NCBI RefSeq assembly: GCF_947495735.1
Contig: NZ_CANMAA010000007.1
Coordinates: 124,001 to 188,000, forward strand
DNA: 64,000 bases
From: an uncultured Pseudokineococcus sp.
GTDB taxonomy: Bacteria; Actinomycetota; Actinomycetes; Actinomycetales; Quadrisphaeraceae
Direction: 5' to 3'
The notes under the pieces were generated by a model. It did not search any database. It had not been told where the DNA came from and saw nothing but the letters and a program-made list of their open reading frames with translations. This document shows positions 33,539 through 42,301 of the stretch, in pieces (the stretch's first letter is position 1; each line of letters starts with the position of its first letter). Made by a program: the position numbers and the translations under genes.

Positions 33539-35581
33539 TCAGCGCCGCTTGATCGCCTGCGCCACGCCCGGGCGCGGCACGCGCACCTCGCCGTCGTAGG
33601 GGTAGCGCGAGACCTGGTTCTCGATGCTCGCGCCGTCGACCTCGCCCGGGTGCTGGACGCAGACCATGACGACGCCCTCGTCCACGTCGACCAGCGGACC
33701 GCACGTCTCGGCGCCGACGGGCACGGTGAGGAAGGTCTGCACCTTGCCGCGGTCCGGCCCCTCGGTGGCCACGTGGTGCAGGGCGTCGTTGAGGTCGAGC
33801 GAGCCCGGCTGCCCGTCCGTGGAGACCCACAGGCCGCCCTGGCTGTCGAAGGCGACGTTGTCGGGGCAGGCGATGGGCATGACCTCCGACGCCGGGAGCC
33901 CGGAGAAGTAGGTGCTCGGGTCCGAGGGGTCGCCGCAGACCACGGGCAGGGCCCAGGTGAAGGTCGTCGACGTCTGGTCCTGCGCCTCGGTCACCTCCAC
34001 GATGTGGCCGTAGCGGTTGCGGACCCGCGGGTTGGCGGCGCCCGGCTCCTGGCGGCCGGAGTTGTTCGTGCAGGCCATGTAGACGCGGCCGGTGACCGGG
34101 TTGCGCTCGACGTCCTCGGGCCGGTCCATGGGCGTCGCGCCGACGGCGGCCGCGGCGGTCCGCGTGAAGAGCAGGACCTCCTCGAGGCTCATGCCGGGCA
34201 CCATCGAGCGGCCGTCCTTGGTCAGCGGCACCCACTCGCCGGTGCCGTCGTAGTCGCTGGAGGGCTCGCCCTCGACGGAGAACCGGGCGACGTAGAGGTC
34301 GCCGTGCTCCAGCACGCTGTAGTCGCGGCCCCGGCGCGGCTGCTGCCCCACCCGGTCGCGGGAGATGAACTTGTACATGTGCTGACCGCCCTGGTCGTCG
34401 CCCATGTAGCAGACGACGCGGCCGTCGGGGGCGATCGACGCCGTGGCGCCCTCGTGGCGGAAGCGGCCCATGGACGTGAGCTTCTTGGGCGCCGAGGACG
34501 GGTCGTAGGGGTTCAGCTCGACGATCCAGCCGAAGCGGTGGACCTCGTTCGGCTCCGAGGCGGTGTCGAAGCGGGCCTCGGCGAGGTCCCAGCCGCGACC
34601 GGTGCGGCTGATGCCGTAGACGCCGTTGCGGGCGTCCAGCGCGCTCGAGCTCTTGAAGTAGCCCTGGAAGTTCTCCTCGCCGGAGAGCACCGTGCCCCAC
34701 GGCGTCGTGCCGCCGGCGCAGTTGTTCAGCGTGCCGATGACCGTGGTGCCGTCCGGGTCCGCGGACGTGCGCACCAGCTCGTGGCCGCGGACCGGCCCGG
34801 TGAGCCGGAACTCCGTGGTGGAGGCGGTGATGCGGCGGTTGTAGCGGCTGGGCACGACCTTCCAGGGGCTCGTGACGCCGTCCCGGCGGACCTCGACGAC
34901 GGACATGCCGTGCGCCGCCATGGAGATCCGGCGCTGCTCGAGCGTGAGGGACTCGTCGTCGACGTAGCCCGGGTACATGATGTTCTCGTTCGTGTACTCG
35001 TGGTTGACCACGAGCAGGGCGCGCTTGCCGGAGCCGTTCAGCGGCAGGACCGTCAGGTAGTCGACGTTGTAGCCGAACTGCGTCAGCTGCGCCGCCTCGC
35101 TCTGGTCGTCCAGGTCGAACTCGGGCGCACCGAGCTCCACGGGGTCGCCCCAGGCGATGATCGAGTGCCAGTCCCAGCCCTCCGGGACGACGAGGTCGTC
35201 GACGTCCGAGGGGATCGGCCCGACCGGCGCGAACCCGGCCATCAGACCCGCGGGCGCCATGGCCCCGGGGGCGGAGGCCGCGGCGGCGGCCCGCGAGCCG
35301 CGACCGGCGGCCCGGGCGTCCTGCGGGGCGAGGGCGGCGCCGGCCACGAGGGCGGCGCCCAGCCCGGCGAGGACCGAGCGGCGGGCGATCGCCTGCTGGG
35401 CGAGGGCCTCGAACGGCGGGGCCGTCGAGGCGCTGCGGTTCTCGGTCAGGCAGGCGTCGCCGCACCGGAAGTGGCAGGTCTGCGCGGAGCGCGAGCCTCG
35501 GGTGTGGCCGAGCATGGGCAGAGCCATCCGGGGCGCCGTGAGCGCGGGCGCACCCGTCCCGTGCGAGCAGTTCGTCGTCAT
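33539..35581 (-). CDS. phoX: PhoX-family alkaline phosphatase-like protein (Tat-exported)
   Basis: Exported calcium/iron-dependent phosphatase family (DUF839), 680 aa. A twin-arginine motif ARRSVLAGLG sits at residues 67-76 after a long n-region containing RCGDACLTENRS; export is probably via Tat with cleavage near residue 92. Family blocks: VVNHEYTNENIMYPG, TLNNCAGGTTPWGTVLSGEE, DRPEDVERNPVTGRVYMACT, PDNVAFDSQGGLWVSTDGQP and VCVQHPGE. The upstream half has the long leader typical of actinomycete members. The start is uncertain: ATG 35581 is used, ATG 35527 is possible. No Pho box was recognised upstream. Role: phosphate scavenging from organic phosphates (family knowledge). Confidence 0.88.
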   Translation of the reverse strand: MTTNCSHGTGAPALTAPRMALPMLGHTRGSRSAQTCHFRCGDACLTENRSASTAPPFEALAQQAIARRSVLAGLGAALVAGAALAPQDARAAGRGSRAAAAASAPGAMAPAGLMAGFAPVGPIPSDVDDLVVPEGWDWHSIIAWGDPVELGAPEFDLDDQSEAAQLTQFGYNVDYLTVLPLNGSGKRALLVVNHEYTNENIMYPGYVDDESLTLEQRRISMAAHGMSVVEVRRDGVTSPWKVVPSRYNRRITASTTEFRLTGPVRGHELVRTSADPDGTTVIGTLNNCAGGTTPWGTVLSGEENFQGYFKSSSALDARNGVYGISRTGRGWDLAEARFDTASEPNEVHRFGWIVELNPYDPSSAPKKLTSMGRFRHEGATASIAPDGRVVCYMGDDQGGQHMYKFISRDRVGQQPRRGRDYSVLEHGDLYVARFSVEGEPSSDYDGTGEWVPLTKDGRSMVPGMSLEEVLLFTRTAAAAVGATPMDRPEDVERNPVTGRVYMACTNNSGRQEPGAANPRVRNRYGHIVEVTEAQDQTSTTFTWALPVVCGDPSDPSTYFSGLPASEVMPIACPDNVAFDSQGGLWVSTDGQPGSLDLNDALHHVATEGPDRGKVQTFLTVPVGAETCGPLVDVDEGVVMVCVQHPGEVDGASIENQVSRYPYDGEVRVPRPGVAQAIKRR

Positions 35582-35770
35582 GCGCCCAGGGTGGGAGGCC
35601 TCGTCGACCACCAGACCCGACATGAGGGACACCGCGGTGAACAACGAGTGACGAGTACCGGTGGGACGACGGCGCCGGCGCTCCTGCGACCGGCGCCCGT
35701 CGGGCGCCGGGCCGGACGCGCCCGGCCCCTCCACCGCGCCGGGTCGCGACCCCGCGGCGAGGATCAGCAC

Positions 35771-36184
35771 GTGCCCCTCCGCCGCCCCACCCGCCGCCCG
35801 CCCGCCGCGACGTCCGGGACGAGGGCGCCCCTGGCCGCGCCGGGCTCCCCGGCGCCGGACCTGGCCCGCGCCGCGTGGGGCGCCGCCTGCCTGCTGGCCC
35901 CGGGCCCCGTCGGGCGCGCGCTGGCCGGTCACGAGCCCGATGCCCGCGCGCGCCGTGTGCTGAGGGTGCTCGGGGCCCGGCACCTCGTGCAGGCCGCGGG
36001 GACGCGGGTGCTGCCGGCGCCCCTGGCCCTCGTCGGCGGGGCGGGCGTCGACGGGCTGCACGCGGCGACGGCGCTGGCCACGGGGCTGACCCGGCCCCGG
36101 CGTCGTCGCGCGTCGCTCGCGGACGCCGTCGTGGCCGTCGGGTGGTGCGCCTGGGGCGCGGTCCGCGCCCGCCGCCTGGCCTGA
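35771..36184 (+). CDS. Small hypothetical membrane-associated protein
   Basis: 137 aa, GTG start preceded by GAGGA. Codon third positions are overwhelmingly G/C. The first 35 residues are Pro/Arg/Ala-rich, followed by three weakly hydrophobic segments: AAWGAACLLAPGPVG, VDGLHAATALATGL and LADAVVAVGWCAWGAV. The motif RVLGARHLVQAAGT resembles uncharacterised actinomycete proteins containing GARxLxQ. No function can be assigned. It faces the SDR gene across a terminator hairpin. Confidence 0.6.
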   Translation: MPLRRPTRRPPAATSGTRAPLAAPGSPAPDLARAAWGAACLLAPGPVGRALAGHEPDARARRVLRVLGARHLVQAAGTRVLPAPLALVGGAGVDGLHAATALATGLTRPRRRRASLADAVVAVGWCAWGAVRARRLA

Positions 36185-36213
36185 GCGACCCGGGGCCCGA
36201 GCGGCCTCAGCCC

Positions 36214-36237
36214 GAGGGACGGCGGGCGCCGTCCCTC
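36214..36237. terminator. Bidirectional hairpin between hypothetical and SDR genes
   Basis: GAGGGACGGC pairs perfectly with GCCGTCCCTC around a 4-base loop. The right arm touches the SDR stop codon; the plus-strand gene ended 30 bases earlier. Confidence 0.65.
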
Positions 36238-37231
36238 AGCGGCGCCGCAGCAGGGCGACCGCGCCCAGGGCGGCACCGGCGCCGGCGACGACGGCCGCCG
36301 CCCCGCGGCGCATCGACACGGCCGACCACGGGTCGGAGGCCAGGCTCTTGTCGTCGAAGGAGCCGTGGGCGCCGCGGTCGGCGTCGGCGTCCCGGGGCTC
36401 GTCGAGGTTGGCGCCGTGGCGGGCGCGCTCCCCGTCGGCGATCTGCTGGCCGCTGATGCCGGTCTTCGCGAGGTAGAGGTCGAGGAACCACGGCGCGACC
36501 CGCTCGCCCAGGACGGTGTACGCCGTCGAGACGCCGACCCACATCATCCGGCGGGGGTGCGCGGCGACGAAGGCGATGGCCCGGGCGGCCACCTCCGGCT
36601 GGAAGATCGGCGCGACCGGCTGGGGGTGCCCCGCCATCCGGTTGAGGTTCCAGTCGAACTGGGGCGTGTTCAGGCCCGGCAGCATCACCTGGCACACCTG
36701 CACGCGGCTCCCGTCCGCCTTCAGCTCGACCCGCACCGACTCGCTGAAGCCCTTCACCGCGTGCTTGGCGGCGCAGTACGCGGACTGCAGCGGGATGGCG
36801 CGGTGGGAGAGCGCCGAGCCCACGTTGACGACGACGCCGGCGTCGCGCGGGCGCATGTGCCGCAGCGCGGCGCGGGTGCCGTTGACCTGCCCGAAGTAGG
36901 TGACGTCGGTCATGCGGCGGAACTCCTGCGGGGAGGTGTCCCAGAAGCGGGCGAGGGAGCCGACGAAGGCGTTGTTCACCCAGACGCCGACCGGGCCGAG
37001 CTCGGACTCCACCCGCTCGGCCGCGGCGTCGACGGCCTCCTCGTCGGCCACGTCGCACTCGACGGCCAGGCCCCGGCGCCCGGCGGCCTCGACGTCGGCG
37101 ACGGCGGCGTCGAGCCCGGCGCGACCGCGGGCGAGCACCGCGACGTCCCAGCCCTGCGCGGCGAGCTCGCGGACCACCGCGCGGCCCACGCCCGCGGTGC
37201 CCCCGGTCACGACGGCTGTCCTGCTGCTCAT
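36236..37231 (-). CDS. SDR-family oxidoreductase with C-terminal tail
   Basis: Short-chain NAD(P) dehydrogenase, 331 aa. Cofactor loop TGGTAGVG at 9-16, NNAF, catalytic Ser in NVGSALSHR and the YxxxK motif in SAYCAAKHAVKGF. After the classic 250-residue fold there is an extension of about 80 residues (GQQIADGERARHGANLDEPR) ending in a hydrophobic stretch AAAVVAGAGAALGAVALLRRR, which could anchor it to the membrane. The ATG at 37231 has CAGGAGGAG seven bases upstream. Divergent from the YbdK-like ligase gene. Substrate unknown. Confidence 0.9.
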   Translation of the reverse strand: MSSRTAVVTGGTAGVGRAVVRELAAQGWDVAVLARGRAGLDAAVADVEAAGRRGLAVECDVADEEAVDAAAERVESELGPVGVWVNNAFVGSLARFWDTSPQEFRRMTDVTYFGQVNGTRAALRHMRPRDAGVVVNVGSALSHRAIPLQSAYCAAKHAVKGFSESVRVELKADGSRVQVCQVMLPGLNTPQFDWNLNRMAGHPQPVAPIFQPEVAARAIAFVAAHPRRMMWVGVSTAYTVLGERVAPWFLDLYLAKTGISGQQIADGERARHGANLDEPRDADADRGAHGSFDDKSLASDPWSAVSMRRGAAAVVAGAGAALGAVALLRRR

Positions 37232-37425
37232 GAGCGCTCCTCCTGGTGGGTGTCCTGCTGGTCGGTGCCGTCGACCCGCCGGCTCCGCGGGGGCCGCGCC
37301 CGCCCGCCACGAAAGCGCACGCGCGCCCCGGCGGCGACCCGGGGCCCGGGCCGGCCCGCGGGTGGGCGCGACGGGCGGGCGGGACGGGCGCGCGCCGCGA
37401 GGACGGGGCGTGCTTCCATCGCCGG

Positions 37426-38568
37426 GTGCCCGTCCCCTTCACCCCCTCGCCCCGGCCGACGGTCGGCGTCGAGTGGGAGCTCGCCCTCGTCGACCGCGAC
37501 TCGCGGGACCTGGTCAACGCGGCCGCCGACGTCCTCGAGGGCGTGCGCTCCGCCGGGGTGCTGGCGCCGGGCCGGGTGACGGGCGAGCTGCTGCGCAACA
37601 CCGTCGAGGTGGTCAGCGGCGTCTGCGAGAACGCCGACGGGGTGGCCGAGGACCTCGCCGCCTCGCTGGAGGAGGTCCGCGCGGCGGCCGACCCGCTGGG
37701 GGTCGACCTCGCCTGCGCGGGCACGCACCCGTTCGCCGAGTGGTCGAGCGCGCAGGTCACCGACGGCGAGCGCTACGCCGAGCTCATCGAGCGCACGCAG
37801 TGGTGGGGCCGGCAGATGCTCATCTGGGGCGTCCACGTCCACGTGGGCCTCGACTCCGCCGACAAGGTCTTCCCGGTGCTCGGGGCCCTGCTGCACCGGG
37901 CGCCGCACCTGCAGGTGCTCTCGGCGTCCTCGCCGCTGTGGGCGGGCACCGACACCGGGTACGCGAGCAACCGCGCGATGATGTTCCAGCAGCTGCCGAC
38001 CGCCGGGCTGCCCTTCGCCTTCGAGCGGTGGGCGGAGTACGAGGGCTTCGTCGACGACCAGACGCGCACCGGCGTCATCGACCAGCTCGGCGACATCCGC
38101 TGGGACATCCGCCCGGCGCCGCACCTGGGCACGATCGAGGTGCGCGTCTGCGACGGCATCCCGACCCTCGCGGAGGTCCGCGCCGTCACCGCGCTGGTGC
38201 ACTGCCTGGTGGTCGACCTCGACCGCCGGCTCGTCGCGGGCGAGCGCCTGCCGTCGATGCCGCCGTGGCACGTGCAGGAGAACAAGTGGCGCGCCGCTCG
38301 CTACGGGCTGGACGCCGAGATCATCCTCGACGCCAGCGGGCGGGAGCGCCTCGTCACCGACGACCTGGCGGACCTGCTGCAGGACCTGCAGCCGGTCGCC
38401 CGCGACCTGGGGTGCGTCGACGCCCTCGCGGCCGTCGAGCGCATCCCGCGCACGGGCGCCAGCTACCAGCGCCAGCGCGCCGTCGCCGAGCGCACCGGGG
38501 GCGACCTCGTCGCCGTCGTGGACGCGCTCGTCGCCGAGCTGCGGGTCGGCGCACCGCTGCCGACCTGA
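37426..38568 (+). CDS. YbdK-type carboxylate-amine ligase (glutamate-cysteine ligase 2 family)
   Basis: ATP-dependent ligase of the GCS2 family, 380 aa, cytosolic. Features: TVGVEWELALVDRDSRDLVN at the N-terminus, LLRNTVEVVSGVCENADG, the substrate segment WGVHVHVGLDSADKV, SNRAMMFQQLPTAGLPF and RPAPHLGTIEVRVCDG. Family members make gamma-glutamyl-type amides; E. coli YbdK has weak glutamate-cysteine ligase activity. GTG 37426 is used since the preceding frame is Arg/Pro noise. The genome also has egtA, so this is a second member of the broader fold with a probably different role. Confidence 0.9.
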   Translation: MPVPFTPSPRPTVGVEWELALVDRDSRDLVNAAADVLEGVRSAGVLAPGRVTGELLRNTVEVVSGVCENADGVAEDLAASLEEVRAAADPLGVDLACAGTHPFAEWSSAQVTDGERYAELIERTQWWGRQMLIWGVHVHVGLDSADKVFPVLGALLHRAPHLQVLSASSPLWAGTDTGYASNRAMMFQQLPTAGLPFAFERWAEYEGFVDDQTRTGVIDQLGDIRWDIRPAPHLGTIEVRVCDGIPTLAEVRAVTALVHCLVVDLDRRLVAGERLPSMPPWHVQENKWRAARYGLDAEIILDASGRERLVTDDLADLLQDLQPVARDLGCVDALAAVERIPRTGASYQRQRAVAERTGGDLVAVVDALVAELRVGAPLPT

Positions 38569-38586
38569 GCCGGAGGTCGCTGCCCG

Positions 38587-38622
38587 GACCTCGGCGCGAG
38601 GCGAGCCGCGAGCCGCGAGGTC
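38587..38622 (+). terminator. Possible terminator after the YbdK-type gene
   Basis: Arms GACCTCG (38587) and CGAGGTC (38616-38622) flank repeated GCGAG/CCGCG sequence 19 bases after the stop. The stem is short; weak candidate. Confidence 0.35.
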
Positions 38623-38726
38623 ACGGGTTGCGGCACTTCCCGGACGGGCGGACCGCGCGCCGGGCAGCCTCGGGGACGGCCGCCGCACCGGGCGCGGCCA
38701 CCGCACGCACCCAGGAGGACCTCCCC

Positions 38727-39490
38727 GTGAGAACCGCTGCGCGCACCACCGTCGCCCTCGCCGTCACCGCCGCCTGCCTCGCTCCCACCCTGCCCGCTGC
38801 GGCAGCGGCACCGGACGAGCTCTACGTCGTCGACCTGCGCACGGACTCGTCGGGGGCGGGGTCCCCTACGCCGGCTCCCTCGCGGCCGGGGACGTGCCGC
38901 TCTTCTGCGGCTTCGAGGGCGTCGCCCCCACCCCGCCCCGCCCGACGAGGTGGAACGCGGGCGTGTGGACCATGCCGGACGGCGAGGGCTCGTTCAGCTT
39001 CGGCCGCGCGACCGACCTCCCCCTGTGCGGTGACTTCGACGGCGACGGCGACGCCGAGCCCGCCGTCAAGCGGGGGAACCGGTACTCCCTCGCCTCCGGC
39101 GCCCTCGACGGCGGCGGTGGCGTCACCTCCTTCGTGTTCGGCCGGGGCTCCGACCAGCCGCTCGTGGGCGAGTGGGACGGAGACGGGGTCGACGAGATCG
39201 CCGTGCGCCGCGGCGGGGTGACCCACTTCGCGGAGGGCGCCGTCGACGGAGGGGGCGCCGTCGTGTCCACGGTGTTCGGGCGCGCCACCGACCAGGTGGT
39301 GGCGGTCCGGGGACTCTCCACCCAGGAGCACGACAGCCTCGCCGCGCGCCGCGGCCGGACCGTCTACGTCAGCGAGGACCGCGTCGACGGGCCCGTGACC
39401 GCCGACTACGACTTCACCCTCGGACGCCCGGGCGACCTGGCGATCACCCCCGGTGACGGCCTCGTCGGCGTCCTGCGACCGGCGCTCTGA
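38727..39490 (+). pseudogene. Secreted DGDGD-repeat (FG-GAP/VCBS-like) protein, frameshifted
   Basis: A paralogue of the next gene broken by a single-base shift. The GTG at 38727 with AGGAGG starts a clear signal peptide (VALAVTAACLAPTLPAAAAA) and PDELYVVDLRTDSSGAG. The reading frame is then lost at a run of four G (38859-38862). Adding one G restores GVPYAGSLAAGDVPLFCGFEG and the rest of the protein to the stop at 39490. The remainder has DFDGDGDAEPAVKRGNRY, EWDGDGVDEIAVRRGG and LGRPGDLAI, matching its neighbour along the whole length. Either a recent pseudogene or an error in a G homopolymer; both halves otherwise look intact. Confidence 0.8.
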
Positions 39491-39509
39491 GCAGACCGAC
39501 CGCGACTCC

Positions 39510-39594
39510 CCCCCTCGACGCGACGGAGCGCCCTCGCAGCGCCGTCGCGTCGAGGGGGCTCGACGGGCGAGCTCGCCGCCGCAGCTCGCCCGTC
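39510..39594. terminator. Two strong hairpins between the tandem paralogues
   Basis: Hairpin 1: perfect 17-bp stem, 39510-39526 with 39542-39558 (CCCCCTCGACGCGACGG). Hairpin 2: perfect 12-bp stem, 39562-39573 with 39583-39594 (GACGGGCGAGCT). They separate the frameshifted gene from its paralogue, so the two are transcribed independently. Confidence 0.85.
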
Positions 39595-39706
39595 CGTGAT
39601 CACGATGCTGCAACGACCAGGACATCTGTCGCCCTGCTCCTCCAGGATCCGTAGTGCCGCGCGATCCCGCGGCGACCGTCGGACGACATCTCGGAGGAGA
39701 ACCCCT

Positions 39707-40483
39707 GTGAAGACCGCCCTGCGCGCAGCTCTCGCCCTCGGCGCTGCTGCCGCCGTCCTCGCCCCCGCCCTGCCCGCCTCGGCGCTGGGCCCCGACGAGA
39801 TCTACGTCCAGGGGCTCAACACCGAGGTCAGCCCTGCGCGGGTCCCGTACTCGTACTCCGTCTACACGGGCGACTTCCCCCTCTTCTGCGACATCGGCGG
39901 CACGACGGACCGCCCGGCGGTGTGGAACGGCGGGGAGTGGCTCCTCCCGGACGGCGGCTTCGCCAGGTTCGGCCGCGCGACCGACGTCCCCCTCTGCGGT
40001 GACTGGGACGGCGACGGCGACGACGAGCTGGGCGTGCAGCGCGGCAGGACGTTCTTCCTCGGCAGCGAGGCCGTCACCGGTGGCGGGTCCGTGACGTCCT
40101 TCGCCTTCGGCAGCCCGGGCGACGTCCCGCTCGTCGGCGACTGGGACGGCGACGGGGTCGACGAGGTCGCCGTCAAGCGGGGCAACCGCTACTACTTCGC
40201 GAGCGAGAACGCGCCGGGGGGTGGTCGCGTGACGTCCTCGGTCTTCGGGCGCGCCAGCGACATGCCGGTGGCGGGGAACTTCGAGGTCGAGCCGGACGCC
40301 GACTACGACGGCCTCGCCCTGCGCCGCGGGCGGACCTTCTTCGTCAGCGACGACCGGGTCGGCGGCAGCGTCAGCTCGACGTACAGCTTCGTCCTCGGCC
40401 GCCCCGGCGACCTCGCCCTCCCGCAGGCCGTCCCGGGCGGCGGCGGCCCCGACTCCCTGGCCCTGCTGCGCCCCGTGGGCTGA
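39707..40483 (+). CDS. Secreted DGDGD-repeat (FG-GAP/VCBS-like) protein
   Basis: Exported protein of 258 aa. The signal peptide ends near residue 25 (AAAAVLAPALPASALG). The mature part consists of repeats built on FGRATDVPLCGDWDGDGDDE, then GDVPLVGDWDGDGVDEVAVK and RPGDLAL. The DxDGDGxxE loops are probable calcium sites within beta-propeller-like blades, as in FG-GAP/VCBS repeats. The length gives only about four blades, fewer than a full propeller, so it may oligomerise or be a partial barrel. GTG start with GGAGGAG eight bases upstream. It is a tandem duplicate of the frameshifted gene upstream. Role at the cell surface is unknown. Confidence 0.8.
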   Translation: MKTALRAALALGAAAAVLAPALPASALGPDEIYVQGLNTEVSPARVPYSYSVYTGDFPLFCDIGGTTDRPAVWNGGEWLLPDGGFARFGRATDVPLCGDWDGDGDDELGVQRGRTFFLGSEAVTGGGSVTSFAFGSPGDVPLVGDWDGDGVDEVAVKRGNRYYFASENAPGGGRVTSSVFGRASDMPVAGNFEVEPDADYDGLALRRGRTFFVSDDRVGGSVSSTYSFVLGRPGDLALPQAVPGGGGPDSLALLRPVG

Positions 40484-40507
40484 CCCGCTCGCCGGTCCTC
40501 GCCGGGT

Positions 40508-40534
40508 GCCGCGACCGCCTCTGGGCGTCGCGGC
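40508..40534 (+). terminator. Hairpin after the DGDGD-repeat gene
   Basis: GCCGCGAC at 40508 pairs perfectly with GTCGCGGC at 40527-40534, 25 bases past the stop codon. Confidence 0.5.
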
Positions 40535-40600
40535 GCTCGGCGGGGGCCCTTCACCGGGGGTCGGCGGGCGCTCGCCGCCGCGAGGCGACAGCATGGAGCG

Positions 40601-41452
40601 ATGACCGACGTCGACCCCGATGCCCTCCGCGCCGGGCTCGCGCGGCTCCAGCAGCTGGCGGCCTCCGCGGAGACCCCGACCGGCACGACGACCGCGGACA
40701 CCCTGGGCGAGATCCTGTCCTCGCTGCGGTCCGCGCTCCCGCTGGCGTCCGCGGGCCTGATGCTCCGCGACCCCGACGGCCGGCTCACCTGCGTCGCCTG
40801 GACGGGGAGCGCCTCCCGGACGCTGGAGGAGGCCGAGGACGAGGTCGTCTCCGGCCCCGCCACGGACGCCCAGGTGCTCGGGATCGTGCGCGCGAGCGCC
40901 GACGTCACCGTGGACCCCCGGTGGCCCACCCTCGGCCCCGCGCTGTCCGGCGAGCCGGCTGCGCCGCAGGACGAGCTGCCGGCCGGGATCGACGACCCGG
41001 CGTCGCCGACCGACGGGGGCACGCCCCCGGAGAGGGCCACGGGCGGCGGCTCGCCCCGGGCCGTGGCCACGGTGCCCGTCTCCGTGGCCGGCGGGCCCGT
41101 CGGCTGCCTCGTGGCCGTGCGGGAGGAGGCTCGGGCATGGGAGCCGTCCCAGCTCGAGGTCCTGGAGTCCTCCGCGCGCCTGGCCGCCGGCCTGCTGCAG
41201 ACGGCCGCCGCCGCGGAGAGCACGGGCCGTCTGGCCGAGCAGCTGCAGCACGCCCTCGACCACCGCGTCGTCGTCGAGCGCGCCGTCGGGTACCTGATGG
41301 CGCAGCAGGACGTGGACGCCACGGCGGCCTTCGGCGCGCTGCGGCGCGCCTCGCGCTCGGCCCGGCGCCGCGTGGCCGACGTCGCCGAGGCCGTGCTGTC
41401 CCTCGGCGGCCTCGAGGCGGCGGCCGGCGCCGTCCGCGCGCCCGCCGGCTGA
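40601..41452 (+). CDS. GAF-ANTAR domain protein
   Basis: Probable RNA-binding antitermination regulator, 283 aa. The N-terminal sensor (about 10-190) looks like a GAF domain (LASAGLMLRDPDGRL, VPVSVAGGPVGCLVAVRE) interrupted by a Pro/Gly-rich insertion at 120-150. The C-terminal ANTAR domain (about 220-275) shows HRVVVERAVGYLMAQQDVDA followed by the aromatic/Ala-rich helix AFGALRRASRSARRRVADVA. It stands before the quaternary-amine importer but is separated from it by a terminator-like hairpin. ANTAR proteins control genes by stabilising dual-hairpin antiterminators; no target hairpin was identified. Confidence 0.85.
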   Translation: MTDVDPDALRAGLARLQQLAASAETPTGTTTADTLGEILSSLRSALPLASAGLMLRDPDGRLTCVAWTGSASRTLEEAEDEVVSGPATDAQVLGIVRASADVTVDPRWPTLGPALSGEPAAPQDELPAGIDDPASPTDGGTPPERATGGGSPRAVATVPVSVAGGPVGCLVAVREEARAWEPSQLEVLESSARLAAGLLQTAAAAESTGRLAEQLQHALDHRVVVERAVGYLMAQQDVDATAAFGALRRASRSARRRVADVAEAVLSLGGLEAAAGAVRAPAG

Positions 41453-41463
41453 CCCGCGCCCCG

Positions 41464-41489
41464 CGGGGAGCCCGCGCGGGGGCTCCCCG
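41464..41489 (+). terminator. Hairpin after the ANTAR gene
   Basis: Perfect 10-bp stem CGGGGAGCCC with GGGCTCCCCG, 12 bases after the stop codon. It sits upstream of the importer operon, so an ANTAR-controlled attenuator is also conceivable. Confidence 0.6.
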
Positions 41490-41653
41490 ACAGGAGGACG
41501 CCCGGTGCGCCGTGGCGCGCCTCGGTGACGCGATCGTGACCTGACCGGGAAGCGGTGCAGGACAGACCGCGTCGGAGGCGCTCGGCGGACCCCTGCGTCC
41601 CTCACGAGCCGTTCGGGTCGCCGTCGGCTCCCCTGCGCCTACCGTCGCGACCC

Positions 41654-42301
41654 ATGGACCTCTGGGACTTCGTGGCCGAGCGCCGCGAGCAGATCGCCTT
41701 CCAGGCCTTCCAGCACGTGAGCCTGGTCGTGCAAAGCGTCCTCCTCGCGACGGCGCTCGGGGTGGCCCTCGGGGTCGTCTGCCACCGCCGGGCCTGGGCG
41801 CGCGGGCTCGCGGCGACCGTCTCCTCGGTCGGGCTGACCCTCCCCGCGCTGGCGGTCATCGCCGTCGTCTACGGCGCCACGGGCCAGGGCGTCACCGCTG
41901 CGGTGTCGGCGGTGACCCTCTACGCGCTCCTGGTGATCTGGCGCAACGCCGTCGTGGGCCTGTCCGGCGTCGACGGCCAGCTGCTCGAGGCCGCCCGCGG
42001 CCTCGGCATGGGCGCGACCCGACGGCTGCTGCGGGTGCAGCTGCCGCTGGCGTGGCCGGTGATCCTGTCCGGCGTGCGCGTCTCCACGCAGATGGTGATG
42101 GGCATCGCCGCCATCGCCGCCTACGTCACGGGCCCCGGCCTCGGCGGCCTCATCTTCACCGGGCTCACGCGCCTCGGCGGCGCCGGCGCCCTCGAGTCCG
42201 CGCTCACGGGGACCGTGCTCGTCGTCCTCCTCGCGCTCGTCCTCGACCTTCTCCTCGTCCTGCTCGGACGGGCGACCACCTCCAGGGGGATCCGTGCCTG
42301 A
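41654..42301 (+). CDS. Quaternary-amine ABC importer permease (OpuBB/ProW type), first
   Basis: Five- to six-span permease for glycine betaine, choline or carnitine-type solutes, 215 aa. The EAA loop is LLEAARGLGMGATRRLLRVQ, followed by LPLAWPVILSGVRVS and AAYVTGPGLGGLIFTGL, typical of the OpuB/OpuC family. ATG at 41654. It is the first gene of a four-gene operon (permease-ATPase-permease-binding protein) and overlaps the ATPase start by eight bases. Confidence 0.92.
   Translation: MDLWDFVAERREQIAFQAFQHVSLVVQSVLLATALGVALGVVCHRRAWARGLAATVSSVGLTLPALAVIAVVYGATGQGVTAAVSAVTLYALLVIWRNAVVGLSGVDGQLLEAARGLGMGATRRLLRVQLPLAWPVILSGVRVSTQMVMGIAAIAAYVTGPGLGGLIFTGLTRLGGAGALESALTGTVLVVLLALVLDLLLVLLGRATTSRGIRA

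Noticed and set aside
35582-35770. Pho box upstream of phoX
   Set aside because: No pair of 11-base direct repeats resembling a PhoP site was found by eye, so no phosphate-control claim is made.
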